A stretch of DNA of 64,000 nucleotides from Isoetes taiwanensis (lineage: Eukaryota > Streptophyta > Lycopodiopsida > Isoetales > Isoetaceae), in the NCBI GenBank assembly GCA_021234155.1, contig JAJEKV010000102.1, forward strand, positions 1,542,456-1,606,455, in the 5' to 3' direction. Below, piece by piece: positions 1-8,839 of this stretch; positions within the stretch are counted from its first letter, which is position 1; every line of letters begins with the position of its first letter. A program made the position numbers and the translations under genes. Under the pieces are notes generated by a model. The model was not told the origin of the DNA. It saw nothing but the letters and a program-made list of their open reading frames with translations, and made no database searches.

Positions 1-568
1 GGATTTGGAGTATGCTTCTTCAACAAACTCACGTGGAAGACCTTATGAATCTTTAGGTGTCTTTGGCAAGTCTAGCTTGTAGGATTGATTACCTACCCTC
101 TTGACTATTCTGAAGGTCCAGCCCACCTTGGAGCAAGCTTCTTGCAATTCCGATCCCGAGCTTAACCGCTTCACCTTGATCTTGAGCCAAACATCATCTC
201 CAACTTTGAACTCTCTTCTTACTATTCGATGCTTGTCGGCGATGCTCTTTTCCGCGACTTCTTCTGCTGCTAGCGGATAACCTCGAACTTCTTCCACAAG
301 CTGCCGTGATATCGGCCAACATCTGCTGCGAAACTTCCACTTTTGACACCCTTGTGCCAAGTATCCGGAGTTAGGCATCGATAGCCGTAATTGATCATAA
401 ACGGCGACATTTGGGATGATTCACGCTTGGTGCTATTGTATGCAAACTCCACCAAGTGAATAAATTCTTCCCACATACTTTGCTTATTCCGACATAGTTT
501 AAGTAGCATGTCCTCTAAAATCCTGTTGGTCCTCCTCCGCGGCCATCCGTCGAGGATGATATGCGTGC
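1..568 (-). CDS. pol: Integrase C-terminal half, copy 1 (frameshifted, cut by window edge)
   Basis: This continues the integrase of copy 1 in other frames after a break near 570-600. Visible pieces are the MWEEFIHLVEFAYNS segment typical of Ty3 integrases (about 410-480) and the VGDDVWLKIK...YKLDLP segment (about 50-220) that precedes the chromodomain. The catalytic-core end with the usual HPQTDGQ block (about 520-565) is scrambled. The chromodomain itself and the stop codon lie beyond the left edge; in copy 2 the equivalent stop is about 270 bases further on. The frame changes fall at CTG-rich words, so they may be consensus errors. Confidence 0.8.
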
Positions 569-3500
569 TCATGGATAGCTTCGTGCGGATTGTCGCAAAG
601 AGGTCTTGCCAAAAGGCGCATGAACTTCGGATCCACAGCGGGAGATAATCTCCCTTGGCATGCCATGAAGCCTGAAGATCTCTTTGGTGAAGAGCTTTGC
701 TGTATCCATAGCTGTATCTGTGGTCCTGCAAGGCACAAAATGTGCCATCTTAGACAACTTGTCGACCACTACCATCAAGGCATCCTTCCCTCTTGCTGTT
801 CTTGGGAGTCCTGTGATGAAATCCATGCTGATTACCTCCCACTTAGCGTTTGGCACCGCTAATGGCTCCAATGCCCCTGGAATTCGAAGCTGCTCCGCCT
901 TTGTCTGCTGACATAGCTGGCATTCCTTGATGTAGCGAGCCACCTGCTTCTTCATTCCTGGCCAATAATAGCTGCTGCGTACTTTGAAATATGTTTTCAT
1001 GAATCCCGCATGGCCAGCTATTGGGCTGTTGTGCGTGTCGTGGAGGATCAATTTCCTTACACCTGATGATTCGGGTACGCACAACTTGTTCTTATGGTAT
1101 AACAGGTTGCCTTCCTTCTTAAAATGCTTAAAGGCCTCCCGCTCCTTATCTGTTCTAGCCTCCCTAGAGAGACTTGCCCATACTTCCTTGAAATCCACGT
1201 CCGTTGGCAAGGACTCTTCAATCTTTTTACCAAAGTCGCTGGAGATCGTCGAAATTGCATTGCAATGCACTCTAGTTGTCAGGGGATGCCTTGAAAGCGC
1301 ATCCGCTACCACATTGAGCTTCCCTGGCTTGTAGACTATATCAAAGTCATACTCTTCAAGGAACTCCATCCACCTTCTCTGCCTCAGGTTGAGGTGTGGT
1401 TGCGTGAATACATATTGGAGGCTCTGGTGGTCTGTATCCAACTGGAACTTCCTTCCCAAAAGGTAGTGCCTCCAAATTCTTAATGCCCTGACAACCGCAA
1501 GCAATTCTTGATCGTGCGTGGGGTAGCGTGTTTCGGCGTCGTTCATCTTCCTGGAATCATACGCTACCACGCGCTCTTCTTGCATAAGCACTGCACCTGT
1601 AGCTATCTTACTCGCGTCAGTCGCTACAAGCTTATCTTTCTCTGGGTCCGGCAGGGTTAAGACTGGGGCTGTTGTTAAAGCTTCCTTCAACAATTCAAAC
1701 CCTGCTTGGGCTTTCTTGTGCCAATGCTCTGCCCAATCTTTCACTTTCTCCGCCCGCGTCAAGTCTGTTAGCGGGGCTGCTATCTTGGCAAAGTTCTTCA
1801 CGAACTTCCTGTAGTACCCTGCTAGGCCGAGAAAACTTCTGACTTCATGCACATTCTTCGGCGCCGGCCACTGAATGACTGCTTCAATCTTCGCAGGATC
1901 CGTCGAGATGCCTTCTGCTGATATGACATGCCCTAGATACTCTACCTTCTCTGTTGCGAAGTGGCACTTCGACAACTTGGCGTACAACTGGTGCCTCTTC
2001 AACTTCTCCAGCACTCTTCTCAAGTGTTGTACATGCTCTTCAAGGGATCTGCTATACACCAAAATGTCATCAAAGAAAACAATCACAAAGGTGTCTAAGA
2101 ACTCCCTGAAGATGTCGTTCATGAGCCTCATGAACGTTGCGGGGGCATTCGATAAGCCGAAGGGCATTACCGTGAACTCATAGTGCCCATACCGCGTTCT
2201 GAAGGCGGTCTTATGGATATCTTCTTCCTTTATCCTGATCTGATGATAACCTGACCTTAAGTCGATTTTGGAGAAGATCTTTGCACCTTGGAGCTGATCC
2301 ATCAAGTCATCTGATCTGGGGAGCGCGTACTTGTTCTTAATGGTGTGCTTGTTCAACTGCCTATAGTCTATGCACATCCTTAAACTGCCATCCTTCTTCT
2401 TAACGAAGAGAATGGGCGAAACACTAGGTCTAATAAAACCTAGGTTAAGCAGCTCCTGCAACTGCTTCTTTAGCTCCGACAATTCCTGCGTTGTCATTCT
2501 ATATGGAGCCTTGCTCGTTGGCTTTGTTCCTGGTTCGAGTGCAATCTCGCACTCAACTCCCCTATAGGGAGGAAGCTGCTTGATCTCATCTGGAAAGAGA
2601 TCATGGAACTCCGTGATCAGCTTAGCTACTTGCTTCGGCAACTTGCTGAGCACCTTGTCTTCTTTGCTTCCTTCCGATTCCGGCTCACTAATCTCAAGCT
2701 TGAAGATGTATGCCACCTGCTCGCTCTTGATGCACTTGAACAGTCTCTTAGAAGACATGCACTGCATGATGGGGACAACTTCTTTACCTGTGATTTCGAT
2801 GATCTTGCCGTCGGGCGTTGGGAAGGTCACTTTCCGCTTTCCACAGTCGATAATGGCCCCTGCTGGCCCAAGGTACTCCATTCCTATGATCAAGTCATAC
2901 TTGCCAATGCCCATTACTTCTGCCCCCATCTGGATATTAATCCCTGGCAAGTCGATGTCGAAGTTAATTCTCTTGCCCGCCGTCTGCCTCACTGCACCAC
3001 TTGCTAAGACAACGGGTTTTGGCTTTGACTTTAGCGGCTTCAACTTCAACATTTGAACCATTCTGGGGGATGCAAAGTTATGGCTACTTCCTGAGTCTAT
3101 CAAGACTATGAAGGACTTGGCCTTGGCCTTCCCTACTGTGGAAATTACCTTATACTGGCTCTCTGCTTGCTCTGTATCTATTGCGGCAAAGATATGACAC
3201 TCACCCTGAATGTAGTCGCGGGCTTCTTCGCCGTCGTCGTCAGACAGAGCGTCCCAATCTCCCAACTCCGCTAGAGCTGCACTCATGACGTAGGGGCAGT
3301 TTGCTGTCCTATGGCCTGGCTGGAAGCACTGAAACACAAATTGCTTTTCTATGCACTCCTGCCTCTTTTCCTTGGGCATCGCCTGCAAAAAGGATCGTAC
3401 TGCTTTGGAGTAGTTTGACCCCTCCTGCTTGTCCTTGAAGGACACCTGCTTCTTCTCCTGCTGCTTCCCCTGGTTTCCACCATGTGGGGCTCTAGCTGGG

Positions 3501-3727
3501 CCTGGACTGGTTGCCCTGGGGCTATAGCTTCCTGTCGCCTTGCCTTTATCCTGGAAATACTGCTGCTTCTGCCCGCTATTCTGAGGTCCCGACCCCTGCA
3601 AGCTTATAGCCTTGGACTCTGCTTCTGATACTGTCCTAGGGTTTATTGCTCTCACAAGCTTGCGGATCTCCTCATTCAGCCCCTCGATATAGCTTTCCAC
3701 TGCATGCTTCTCTCCCAACCGGCACAT
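569..3727 (-). CDS. pol: Pol polyprotein, copy 1: zinc knuckle, protease, RT, RNase H, integrase
   Basis: This is a 1052-codon open frame and the best pol in the window. Domains in order: gag nucleocapsid tail with a [11 protein letters not shown] knuckle (C134, H139, C144; the first Cys of the CCHC set is out of frame here); retropepsin with LIDSGSS (D211); reverse transcriptase with [10 protein letters not shown] (D489) and FFDDIL (D553, D554); RNase H (D704, E741, D766, D809); integrase HHCC (H899, H906, C936, C939) and first catalytic Asp in SMDFITGLP (D969). The frame ends early at a break where the second catalytic Asp should be (ISRCGSE). The order RT-RNase H-integrase is that of Ty3/gypsy elements. 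The first residues overlap the gag frame, and in copy 3 the same junction reads through in one frame, so gag and pol are probably one polyprotein. Confidence 0.93.
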   Translation of the reverse strand: MCRLGEKHAVESYIEGLNEEIRKLVRAINPRTVSEAESKAISLQGSGPQNSGQKQQYFQDKGKATGSYSPRATSPGPARAPHGGNQGKQQEKKQVSFKDKQEGSNYSKAVRSFLQAMPKEKRQECIEKQFVFQCFQPGHRTANCPYVMSAALAELGDWDALSDDDGEEARDYIQGECHIFAAIDTEQAESQYKVISTVGKAKAKSFIVLIDSGSSHNFASPRMVQMLKLKPLKSKPKPVVLASGAVRQTAGKRINFDIDLPGINIQMGAEVMGIGKYDLIIGMEYLGPAGAIIDCGKRKVTFPTPDGKIIEITGKEVVPIMQCMSSKRLFKCIKSEQVAYIFKLEISEPESEGSKEDKVLSKLPKQVAKLITEFHDLFPDEIKQLPPYRGVECEIALEPGTKPTSKAPYRMTTQELSELKKQLQELLNLGFIRPSVSPILFVKKKDGSLRMCIDYRQLNKHTIKNKYALPRSDDLMDQLQGAKIFSKIDLRSGYHQIRIKEEDIHKTAFRTRYGHYEFTVMPFGLSNAPATFMRLMNDIFREFLDTFVIVFFDDILVYSRSLEEHVQHLRRVLEKLKRHQLYAKLSKCHFATEKVEYLGHVISAEGISTDPAKIEAVIQWPAPKNVHEVRSFLGLAGYYRKFVKNFAKIAAPLTDLTRAEKVKDWAEHWHKKAQAGFELLKEALTTAPVLTLPDPEKDKLVATDASKIATGAVLMQEERVVAYDSRKMNDAETRYPTHDQELLAVVRALRIWRHYLLGRKFQLDTDHQSLQYVFTQPHLNLRQRRWMEFLEEYDFDIVYKPGKLNVVADALSRHPLTTRVHCNAISTISSDFGKKIEESLPTDVDFKEVWASLSREARTDKEREAFKHFKKEGNLLYHKNKLCVPESSGVRKLILHDTHNSPIAGHAGFMKTYFKVRSSYYWPGMKKQVARYIKECQLCQQTKAEQLRIPGALEPLAVPNAKWEVISMDFITGLPRTARGKDALMVVVDKLSKMAHFVPCRTTDTAMDTAKLFTKEIFRLHGMPREIISRCGSEVHAPFGKTSLRQSARSYP

Positions 3728-4451
3728 CTGACCTTAGCCTCATGAATTCCTCTGTATATTTACGGACTGATTTGTTTCCTGTTTGGAGCCTATAGAACTG
3801 CTTTGCATCATCTTTGGACTTATGTTCCCTTGGAACGTAATGGCGCTTGAAGGCTTTTGCAAACTTCTTGAACTTACAAGCATCCCTGCTTAAGCCATGT
3901 GCCTTTGCATAACCCTTCCACCAAATCCGTGCGGCTCCCTTCAAGTTGGCTGTTGCCACTCTTCCTTTGTCTTTATCCTTCATGCCATAAGCATTGCCGT
4001 ACTCACTCATCTCGTCCAGCCATGCCTCTGCTTCCAATCGACTGTTCTCCCAGAAGCTGTTTCGATTCAGGGCCTTCCATACATTGCCCAGTGCGGAATC
4101 TACCTTCTTCTGGTAGTCAGAGGCCCTGGTGTCCCTTTGTCGTCCATCTGGGGTGTTTCTCTGCCTTCCCTCTTCAGTGTTCCTTTGCCTTCCATCCGTT
4201 CGGTCCTGGGCCTGCTCTTCCTCTTCCTCGGAGTCGGAGTCTGAGTCTGAGCTTGAGTCGGAGGAATCCGAGCTGGGGGATCTCCTTCTCTTGCTCCTCT
4301 TCTTGTCCCTTCCCGTTTTCCGAGCTGATGCTTGTGGCAATTGAGCATTGCCCACCGACCACAACTCACAGCGTGCGGCTAATAGAGCCTTTATCTGTTC
4401 AAGGTCCGTCCTCATCTGGGATATCTCCTCCTCTGGGGTCATGGGTTCCAT
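3672..4451 (-). CDS. gag: Gag, copy 1 (N-terminal part of gag-pol)
   Basis: This 259-codon frame starts [20 protein letters not shown], a start repeated at the matching place in all five copies (4451, 17285, 28803, 43261, 54845). Residues about 1-35 look coiled-coil. Then comes a basic patch (KKRSKRRR), a Ser/Asp/Glu-rich stretch and a triple (D/E)GRQRNT-type repeat around residues 87-108. The capsid-like retrotransposon Gag domain follows, with a W-x4-KGYAKAH segment and [22 protein letters not shown] near the C-terminus. The last about 18 residues after MRLRS are out of frame relative to copy 3. A two-base shortfall near 3718 explains the split from pol. Gag would form the virus-like particle that packages the RNA. 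Confidence 0.88.
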   Translation of the reverse strand: MEPMTPEEEISQMRTDLEQIKALLAARCELWSVGNAQLPQASARKTGRDKKRSKRRRSPSSDSSDSSSDSDSDSEEEEEQAQDRTDGRQRNTEEGRQRNTPDGRQRDTRASDYQKKVDSALGNVWKALNRNSFWENSRLEAEAWLDEMSEYGNAYGMKDKDKGRVATANLKGAARIWWKGYAKAHGLSRDACKFKKFAKAFKRHYVPREHKSKDDAKQFYRLQTGNKSVRKYTEEFMRLRSDVPVGREACSGKLYRGAE

Positions 4452-4731
4452 TTCTTCAAATAAGTTCCTTGCCGGGGGTGGTCTGGGCGGGGTCTGTTCT
4501 TCCCTAAGGTCTTGGCGTTGTCGCTTCTACTTTGAGCCTAGGCCTCTAGCGCATACACAAGTAATTCATGGCTATATGGTTAGTTTTACTTGTTCCCTCG
4601 CATTGTTTATGGTTTGTTGGCATAATTGTGGAGTAAAATATATCAACAAAACATTTAAAGTGCAAATGTAGATTATATTCATATATTATATAATATTTTA
4701 GTACAAAAAGTCTCAGGGATCAAGAGTCTAA

Positions 4732-6239
4732 CTAGTCTTGAAATCGCCGCCCGGTAAGGCAGGTTGTCCTCAAGGAACTTTTAACTTGGGCCGTCCCTAC
4801 CGAGGTGACCCAAGTTCCCGATGATGCTTGCCGACGAGCCTCCTGTATGGCTCTCACCAGGTCTTCTACCACTGCGGTCGGGATGTAAGGGCGCGATCCA
4901 CCGCCAATCTCGCCATTGACGTCGGTGGGGTATGGCGAAGTCGAAGAGGTCAAGTGCTATTGTCCTCTTGACTAAAGACAAACATAGTCGGCGTTTGTTG
5001 CTATTCGAGCATGCTGCCGGCCCGAGAGTGCAATCAGCATGAACACTCCTTCTTCACCTCTGGGACTGAACTTGCGGTGTATTACCGCTATTCTCCCATC
5101 CATCAGCAGCGGCAAGTAGTACCTGAGCGACCTGTCGTTGTGTGTCGCCGAAGCTTCTCCGCTTGTTTGGCCTCCAGCTCGTGTGCGCCCGGCGTACTCG
5201 TCGACCTCAATTTCCGGTCGACTCCTGTAGTCTTCAATTGTCGCGGTCGAGCCTCACGAGTCGATTCCTTCTCCTTTTTGGCGGGGGGTGGTGTCGAAGG
5301 ACTCGGCATTAGGATGCTCGTGGTCTTCCACGGATCCCCATCTGTTCTTGGGCGAGGAACTCCTCCTCTGTTGGCGACTCCGGCTTCGTCCATCATTTGC
5401 GATCTTTTTGTAGGCACGGATATCGGTCGTCTCCCACGTGTAGGTGTCGGCCTCCCTCACTTCAAGCGGAAAGTCGAGGCTCCCGGACGATGAAGTCGTC
5501 CATGTCGGTCTGCCCTTGATTGGTGGGCGATTCGTCCAACACGAGCTCCCTCTCCCGCATTCCGGGAAGGTTACGGATGTCGGTGAGGAGTAGATGCTCC
5601 TCTCGTTGATGATGATAGGGGCTAGGCTTGTGATGCCTAGCAGGAGTGGGGAGCAACTCGATGCCCTGCCGGCTCTGCTCAAAATTGATCAGCTCCTGCT
5701 CTGCTTAGCGCCGTTCTTCGTCTGAGTCGAGCTCCGTGTATCCTTCGTTGTCCGATTCCTCTTCATCCTCTCTTGCTTCCTGTTCTGTTGATCTTTGCAA
5801 CAAAGATCTGCTCTTCCTTGCCTATGGGGTCTACCTCCATCGGAGGGATAGAGGTTGCCCCCATCCGGGTTCTCGGGGATAAGAAGATGGCTAGGGCTGC
5901 GGTGTAAGAGAAGTACTTGGTCCTATTGGCTGTCAGGACCATGTAGTCAGGCAGCCTCTGCGCCTTGTTAGTCAAGTACTTGGCGATGTTGGGGACATCG
6001 CCCAAGGCTGCTTGAAGGGATGGGCGGGGAACGAAGTATCCTATGCAAGGGGGGACTTGGACAAGGGAAGGTCCTACCTTAGCTTGAAATTCTGCTAGCA
6101 CCTGCCTATATGCTTGGGTTGCATTTAGCGTGGCTTGGATGTCGATTTCTTTCCCAAAGACTTGGAAGATGTCGTTGACATCTGCCTCGGCAGCATGGGC
6201 ACTGGCGCTGTACCATCGCCCGAAGTCAGCAGTGGCCAT
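4732..6239 (-). CDS. ORF2, unrecognised element protein (copy 1, frame broken)
   Basis: The start MATADFGRWYS at 6239 opens a 158-codon frame that breaks near 5770. Coding-like sequence continues in other frames to a stop at 4732 or 4781, so the whole is about 490-500 residues. I do not recognise the family. Residues about 20-140 look globular (IFQVFGKEIDI, VQVPPCIGYFVPRP, NIAKYLTNKA). Then comes an acidic stretch (REDEEESDNEGYTELDSDEE), a region with YHHQREEHLLLTDIRNLP and MDDFIVREP, and a C-terminal helix-like VVEDLVRAIQEARRQASS. It lies between ORF1 and gag in the same orientation with its own TATA box. All five copies keep the same start and end context. The 280 bases between it and gag are AT-rich and hold no ORF. 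Confidence 0.6.
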
Positions 6240-6351
6240 TGATCTAACAAAGAAGGGAGTATCAAACGGATGCAGAAGCGCCTCAGGGAGCTGAAAGATC
6301 GCCTAAGCAGTGGAGAGCAAATTTGCAGGGTGCCAATTGAGAAATGGGGGA

Positions 6352-6362
6352 CTTATTTATAG
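6352..6362 (-). promoter_or_regulatory. TATA box of ORF2, copy 1
   Basis: Minus strand reads CTATAAATAAG about 115 bases upstream of the ORF2 start. The same word sits at the same distance in the other copies (19191, 30700, 45150, 56749). The leader between it and the ATG has no other ORF. It is a match to the plant TATA consensus; activity is inferred. Confidence 0.55.
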
Positions 6363-6539
6363 AAAAGGGGGAAACCTTAATTTTTGGATGACCTAGAATT
6401 TACTGAGATTAGGCAATTCTGGCCTATTAAGGGATGCAATTGCAAGTTTGAAGACTATTTCTAGGGTTTGAGCATGCTAAGGACAACTACTGAACCTATT
6501 GTACAATTTGGAGATCATTTGGTGAAGAAATGGTACGAG

Positions 6540-6805
6540 GTCTCACACGTTGCGCCCAGACCGATTTTGAGAATGTCGAAATCTGTCCTGGCGCGACGTG
6601 TGAGACATGGGTCCTAATTGGGCTAGGCTTACTCAATTTAAGTGATCTAAGGCTGTAATTCCACTAAACTCATCGAGTTAGGCAGAATTGACCCCTTACT
6701 TAGTCGATTTGGAGCTGTTTTGGGCATTTTTGGGCATGGTCTCACACGTTGCGCCCAGCCCGATTTCGAGATTCTAGAAATCTGTCCTGGCGCGACGTGT
6801 GAGAC
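6540..6805. repeat. Pair of 67-bp interrupted palindromes upstream of ORF2, copy 1
   Basis: Two palindromes lie at 6540-6606 and 6739-6805. Outer arms are GTCTCACACGTTGCGCC and GGCGCGACGTGTGAGAC (17 bp with one T/G wobble). An inner stem GATTTC/GAAATC closes a loop of about 9 bases. Each arm holds an ACGT core of the kind bound by plant bZIP/bHLH factors. The first has the loop word GAATGT and the second GATTCTA. The pair lies between the ORF1 stop and the ORF2 promoter, so it could serve as operator, terminator or folded RNA. Confidence 0.85.
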
Positions 6806-6948
6806 ATCGTCTCAATTTTGCTCAAAGCTCCAATTCAATTAAAACAAAAGCTAGGGATCGATATCTTAACCTATTTAAACAGGGTTTGACACTTTATTTA
6901 CACAAAAATTTCTTTATATTAACAAAATTTTCCAGTTATTTACAAAAT

Positions 6949-8205
6949 TCAAGGGCGTTCTCCCTTGATGTGCCTGGCAAGATACATATCCTGCCTCATG
7001 AGGGTAACCCTCTTCGCGTGCACCGTGCAGGCCGTTGAGTCTTCAAAATGCTTTACTATATTCGCTTCGGCCGCCTCCTGTAAACACAACAGCATCTCGT
7101 CGGTCACGCGCATGTCTGTGTTATATTCTTGCATAACTTCGCGGACCAAACGTTGAAACGGTGCCCGGGGGATCAAGAGTCCGTAGCTCCTCTGGAAGTG
7201 CCGGATTTCCTTGAGGGCTCTGTTCTCCAACTTCTTCTTGCCGGCCCGCTTCTTTCCTGGTGCTCTGGGAGGCTTGGGCTTTGGTGGAGGGGGCTTCAGT
7301 GTCTGACTCTTCGTCGGGTGTCCGCCTTCAATCGTTCTCACCCTGTGCTCCTGGTAATAGGCATTGTAGGCCTCCCACTTCGCCATGTAAGCGTTGTGCT
7401 CCTTGATCCTCTTCTGATAGACCTTGACAGGGTCTATCACATATGCCTCCCGTTGTGGCCGTGGGGCCTTGACCCTATCCCACGTCGGGAACGGTGGGGG
7501 CTTCGCCACCTGCCCGGCCTCCTCCTGCTCTTGGGCTGTCTGCTCCGGGACCTCTTCCTCTACGACCGGGGGCTTTGAAGAGCTTGCCCCGTCTGCGCCC
7601 GGCACGTAGTCTTGGTCCGAGTCGTCGGTGGAAGGCGGGGTCTCTTCGCCTGATGGTTCGTTGATTACGGGACCCGTCGCTCGCTTGCCGACCTTCACAA
7701 CTTTCCTGCCGGCTGCCTTGATGGCTTTGGCCTTTCTCTTCTTTGGCCCGCTGGCTGTGGTCGGGTCGTCTTCCCGACTCTTCGTCCTCTGCTCCCGGCG
7801 GCGTTCTTTAGCTTCATACTTGCTTATGAAGCGTGCAAGATCGGCTTCTTCATCCGGGGTGAGCTTCGGCGGCTGCTGCTCTTCTCTCCCTTGCTCCTCC
7901 TGAGTGTGGGTCTCATTCTGGTGTTGCTCCTCGGCTATTGGCTGCCCTGTCTGCTCCCTTCGCTCCCTGGTCCTCTCCTCCTCCGCTGCGATGTCTTCTA
8001 GGATTTGATGCATGATGTCTGGCCGGTCGTCGTCTATGATCTCGGTGTGGTCGCTCCGATCCGATCCTGCATCTTCGCTCGAAGAGGAATCGCCTTCCCG
8101 GAAAAGGCGTTCTTGTAGGACCCTCTGAAAGAGGCCAGAACCGCTGGCGCTGGATGATTCGCTTCGGCGAGGCTTCCTTGCAGTCTGTTTTGTGCGGGCC
8201 ATCAT
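6949..8205 (-). CDS. ORF1: histone-H3-like protein with long tail linker (copy 1, intact)
   Basis: This is a complete 418-codon frame starting MMARTKQTARKPRRS. Residues 3-11 equal the histone H3 tail (K4 and K9 present, S10 replaced by Pro). Residues about 14-325 are a low-complexity linker: Ser/Asp-rich, Glu/Arg-rich, a KKRKAK basic patch near 155-160 that could be a nuclear signal, then Pro/Lys-rich. Residues about 326-418 are a full H3 fold: [11 protein letters not shown] (alpha-N), [15 protein letters not shown] (alpha-1), [15 protein letters not shown] (alpha-2), HAKRVTLM and LARHIKGERP (C-terminus). By eye it aligns to canonical H3 from QRLVRE to the end without gaps. It keeps the residues equivalent to C110, H113 and D123 at the H3-H3 interface, so nucleosome-type pairing is possible. 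A normal plant H3 has about 136 residues. It sits between PBS and ORF2 in sense orientation, and all five units carry it. Function is inferred. Confidence 0.93.
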   Translation of the reverse strand: MMARTKQTARKPRRSESSSASGSGLFQRVLQERLFREGDSSSSEDAGSDRSDHTEIIDDDRPDIMHQILEDIAAEEERTRERREQTGQPIAEEQHQNETHTQEEQGREEQQPPKLTPDEEADLARFISKYEAKERRREQRTKSREDDPTTASGPKKRKAKAIKAAGRKVVKVGKRATGPVINEPSGEETPPSTDDSDQDYVPGADGASSSKPPVVEEEVPEQTAQEQEEAGQVAKPPPFPTWDRVKAPRPQREAYVIDPVKVYQKRIKEHNAYMAKWEAYNAYYQEHRVRTIEGGHPTKSQTLKPPPPKPKPPRAPGKKRAGKKKLENRALKEIRHFQRSYGLLIPRAPFQRLVREVMQEYNTDMRVTDEMLLCLQEAAEANIVKHFEDSTACTVHAKRVTLMRQDMYLARHIKGERP

Positions 8206-8302
8206 TTGCTGCTTCGTCGATCGGAGCTAAGCGCCAGAAGATCGCCTTGACAGTCACGAGCGAAGTTCTAGGGAAGAACAGGAAAAATGGGGGGGTCTAG
8301 GT

Positions 8303-8312
8303 CTATTTATAG
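8303..8312 (-). promoter_or_regulatory. TATA box of ORF1, copy 1
   Basis: Minus strand reads CTATAAATAG about 98 bases upstream of the ORF1 start. The word and spacing are kept in copies 2-5 (21131, 35455, 47075, 58694). It lies between the ORF1 start and the upstream palindrome pair, so ORF1 may be transcribed separately from the genomic LTR transcript. Confidence 0.55.
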
Positions 8313-8387
8313 GGGTCAAGTTTTAGGTCAACTGTTAAACTACCTTTTTGGGTTGTCTAAAGCACCTAAAACACCTAATTAAGCAAG

Positions 8388-8640
8388 GTCTCACACGTTG
8401 CGCCCAGCCCGATTTCGAAAATGTCGAAATCTGTCCTGGCGCGACGTGTGAGACATGGTGGGGTCCACTATTAAATTAACATGTAACATGCTAAATCTAC
8501 TGATTCTTAGCTTAAAATTAGAATTATCAAGTTATTTTACTGTATTTTACAACTTTTTGGTGTCAAAGCTGAATGTCTCACACGTTGCGCCCAGCCCGAT
8601 TTCGAGATTCTAGAAATGCGTCTGGCGGACGACGTGAGAC
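8388..8640. repeat. Pair of interrupted palindromes upstream of ORF1, copy 1
   Basis: Copies lie at 8388-8454 and 8575-8640. They have the same arms as the pair upstream of ORF2, in the same order: the GAAAATGT-loop type first and the GATTCTA-loop type second. The right arm of the second is damaged. The nearer palindrome ends its arm about 75 bases from the ORF1 TATA box. Confidence 0.85.
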
Positions 8641-8721
8641 CCTCTACGGATGTTGGCTCATCAATTTTTTAATCTTTTACATTTTTATTCATTTTTAACT
8701 GTTACTAGCTTAGCATACTAC

Positions 8722-8750
8722 AAAAATGAGAAAAAAAATTTCTCATTTTT
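8722..8750. repeat. Short AT hairpin near the PBS
   Basis: Inverted repeat AAAAATGAGAAA / TTTCTCATTTTT with a 5-base centre, about 75 bases downstream of the PBS in the element's sense. It also occurs at 59117-59147 and, damaged, in other copies. The position in the leader would suit an RNA packaging or dimerisation structure, but that is a guess. Confidence 0.6.
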
Positions 8751-8825
8751 TCGGGTTTGAGGATCCTATCAAGTTAGTGCTTTGGGAACATGGCGGTTTG
8801 CTTGCTCTTGGTCTCCAAGAACATA

Positions 8826-8838
8826 GCTCACGATACCA
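8826..8838 (-). other. Primer binding site, copy 1 (initiator-Met tRNA type, damaged)
   Basis: Next to the LTR edge the minus strand reads TGGTATCGTGAGC. The usual plant element PBS for initiator Met tRNA is TGGTATCAGAGC. The mismatch falls on the expected CAG word, in line with the CTG/CAG-centred corruption seen throughout. Confidence 0.65.
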
Positions 8839-8839
8839 C

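Noticed and set aside
4100-4370. Alternative minus-strand frames in the Ser/Asp-rich part of gag
   Set aside because: Low-complexity codons keep several frames open. The MEPMT frame is the one that runs into the Gag domain.
6949-8205. ORF1 as an ordinary host histone H3 gene caught between two elements
   Set aside because: It sits between PBS and gag in all five units in the same orientation, and its length is three times that of a normal H3.
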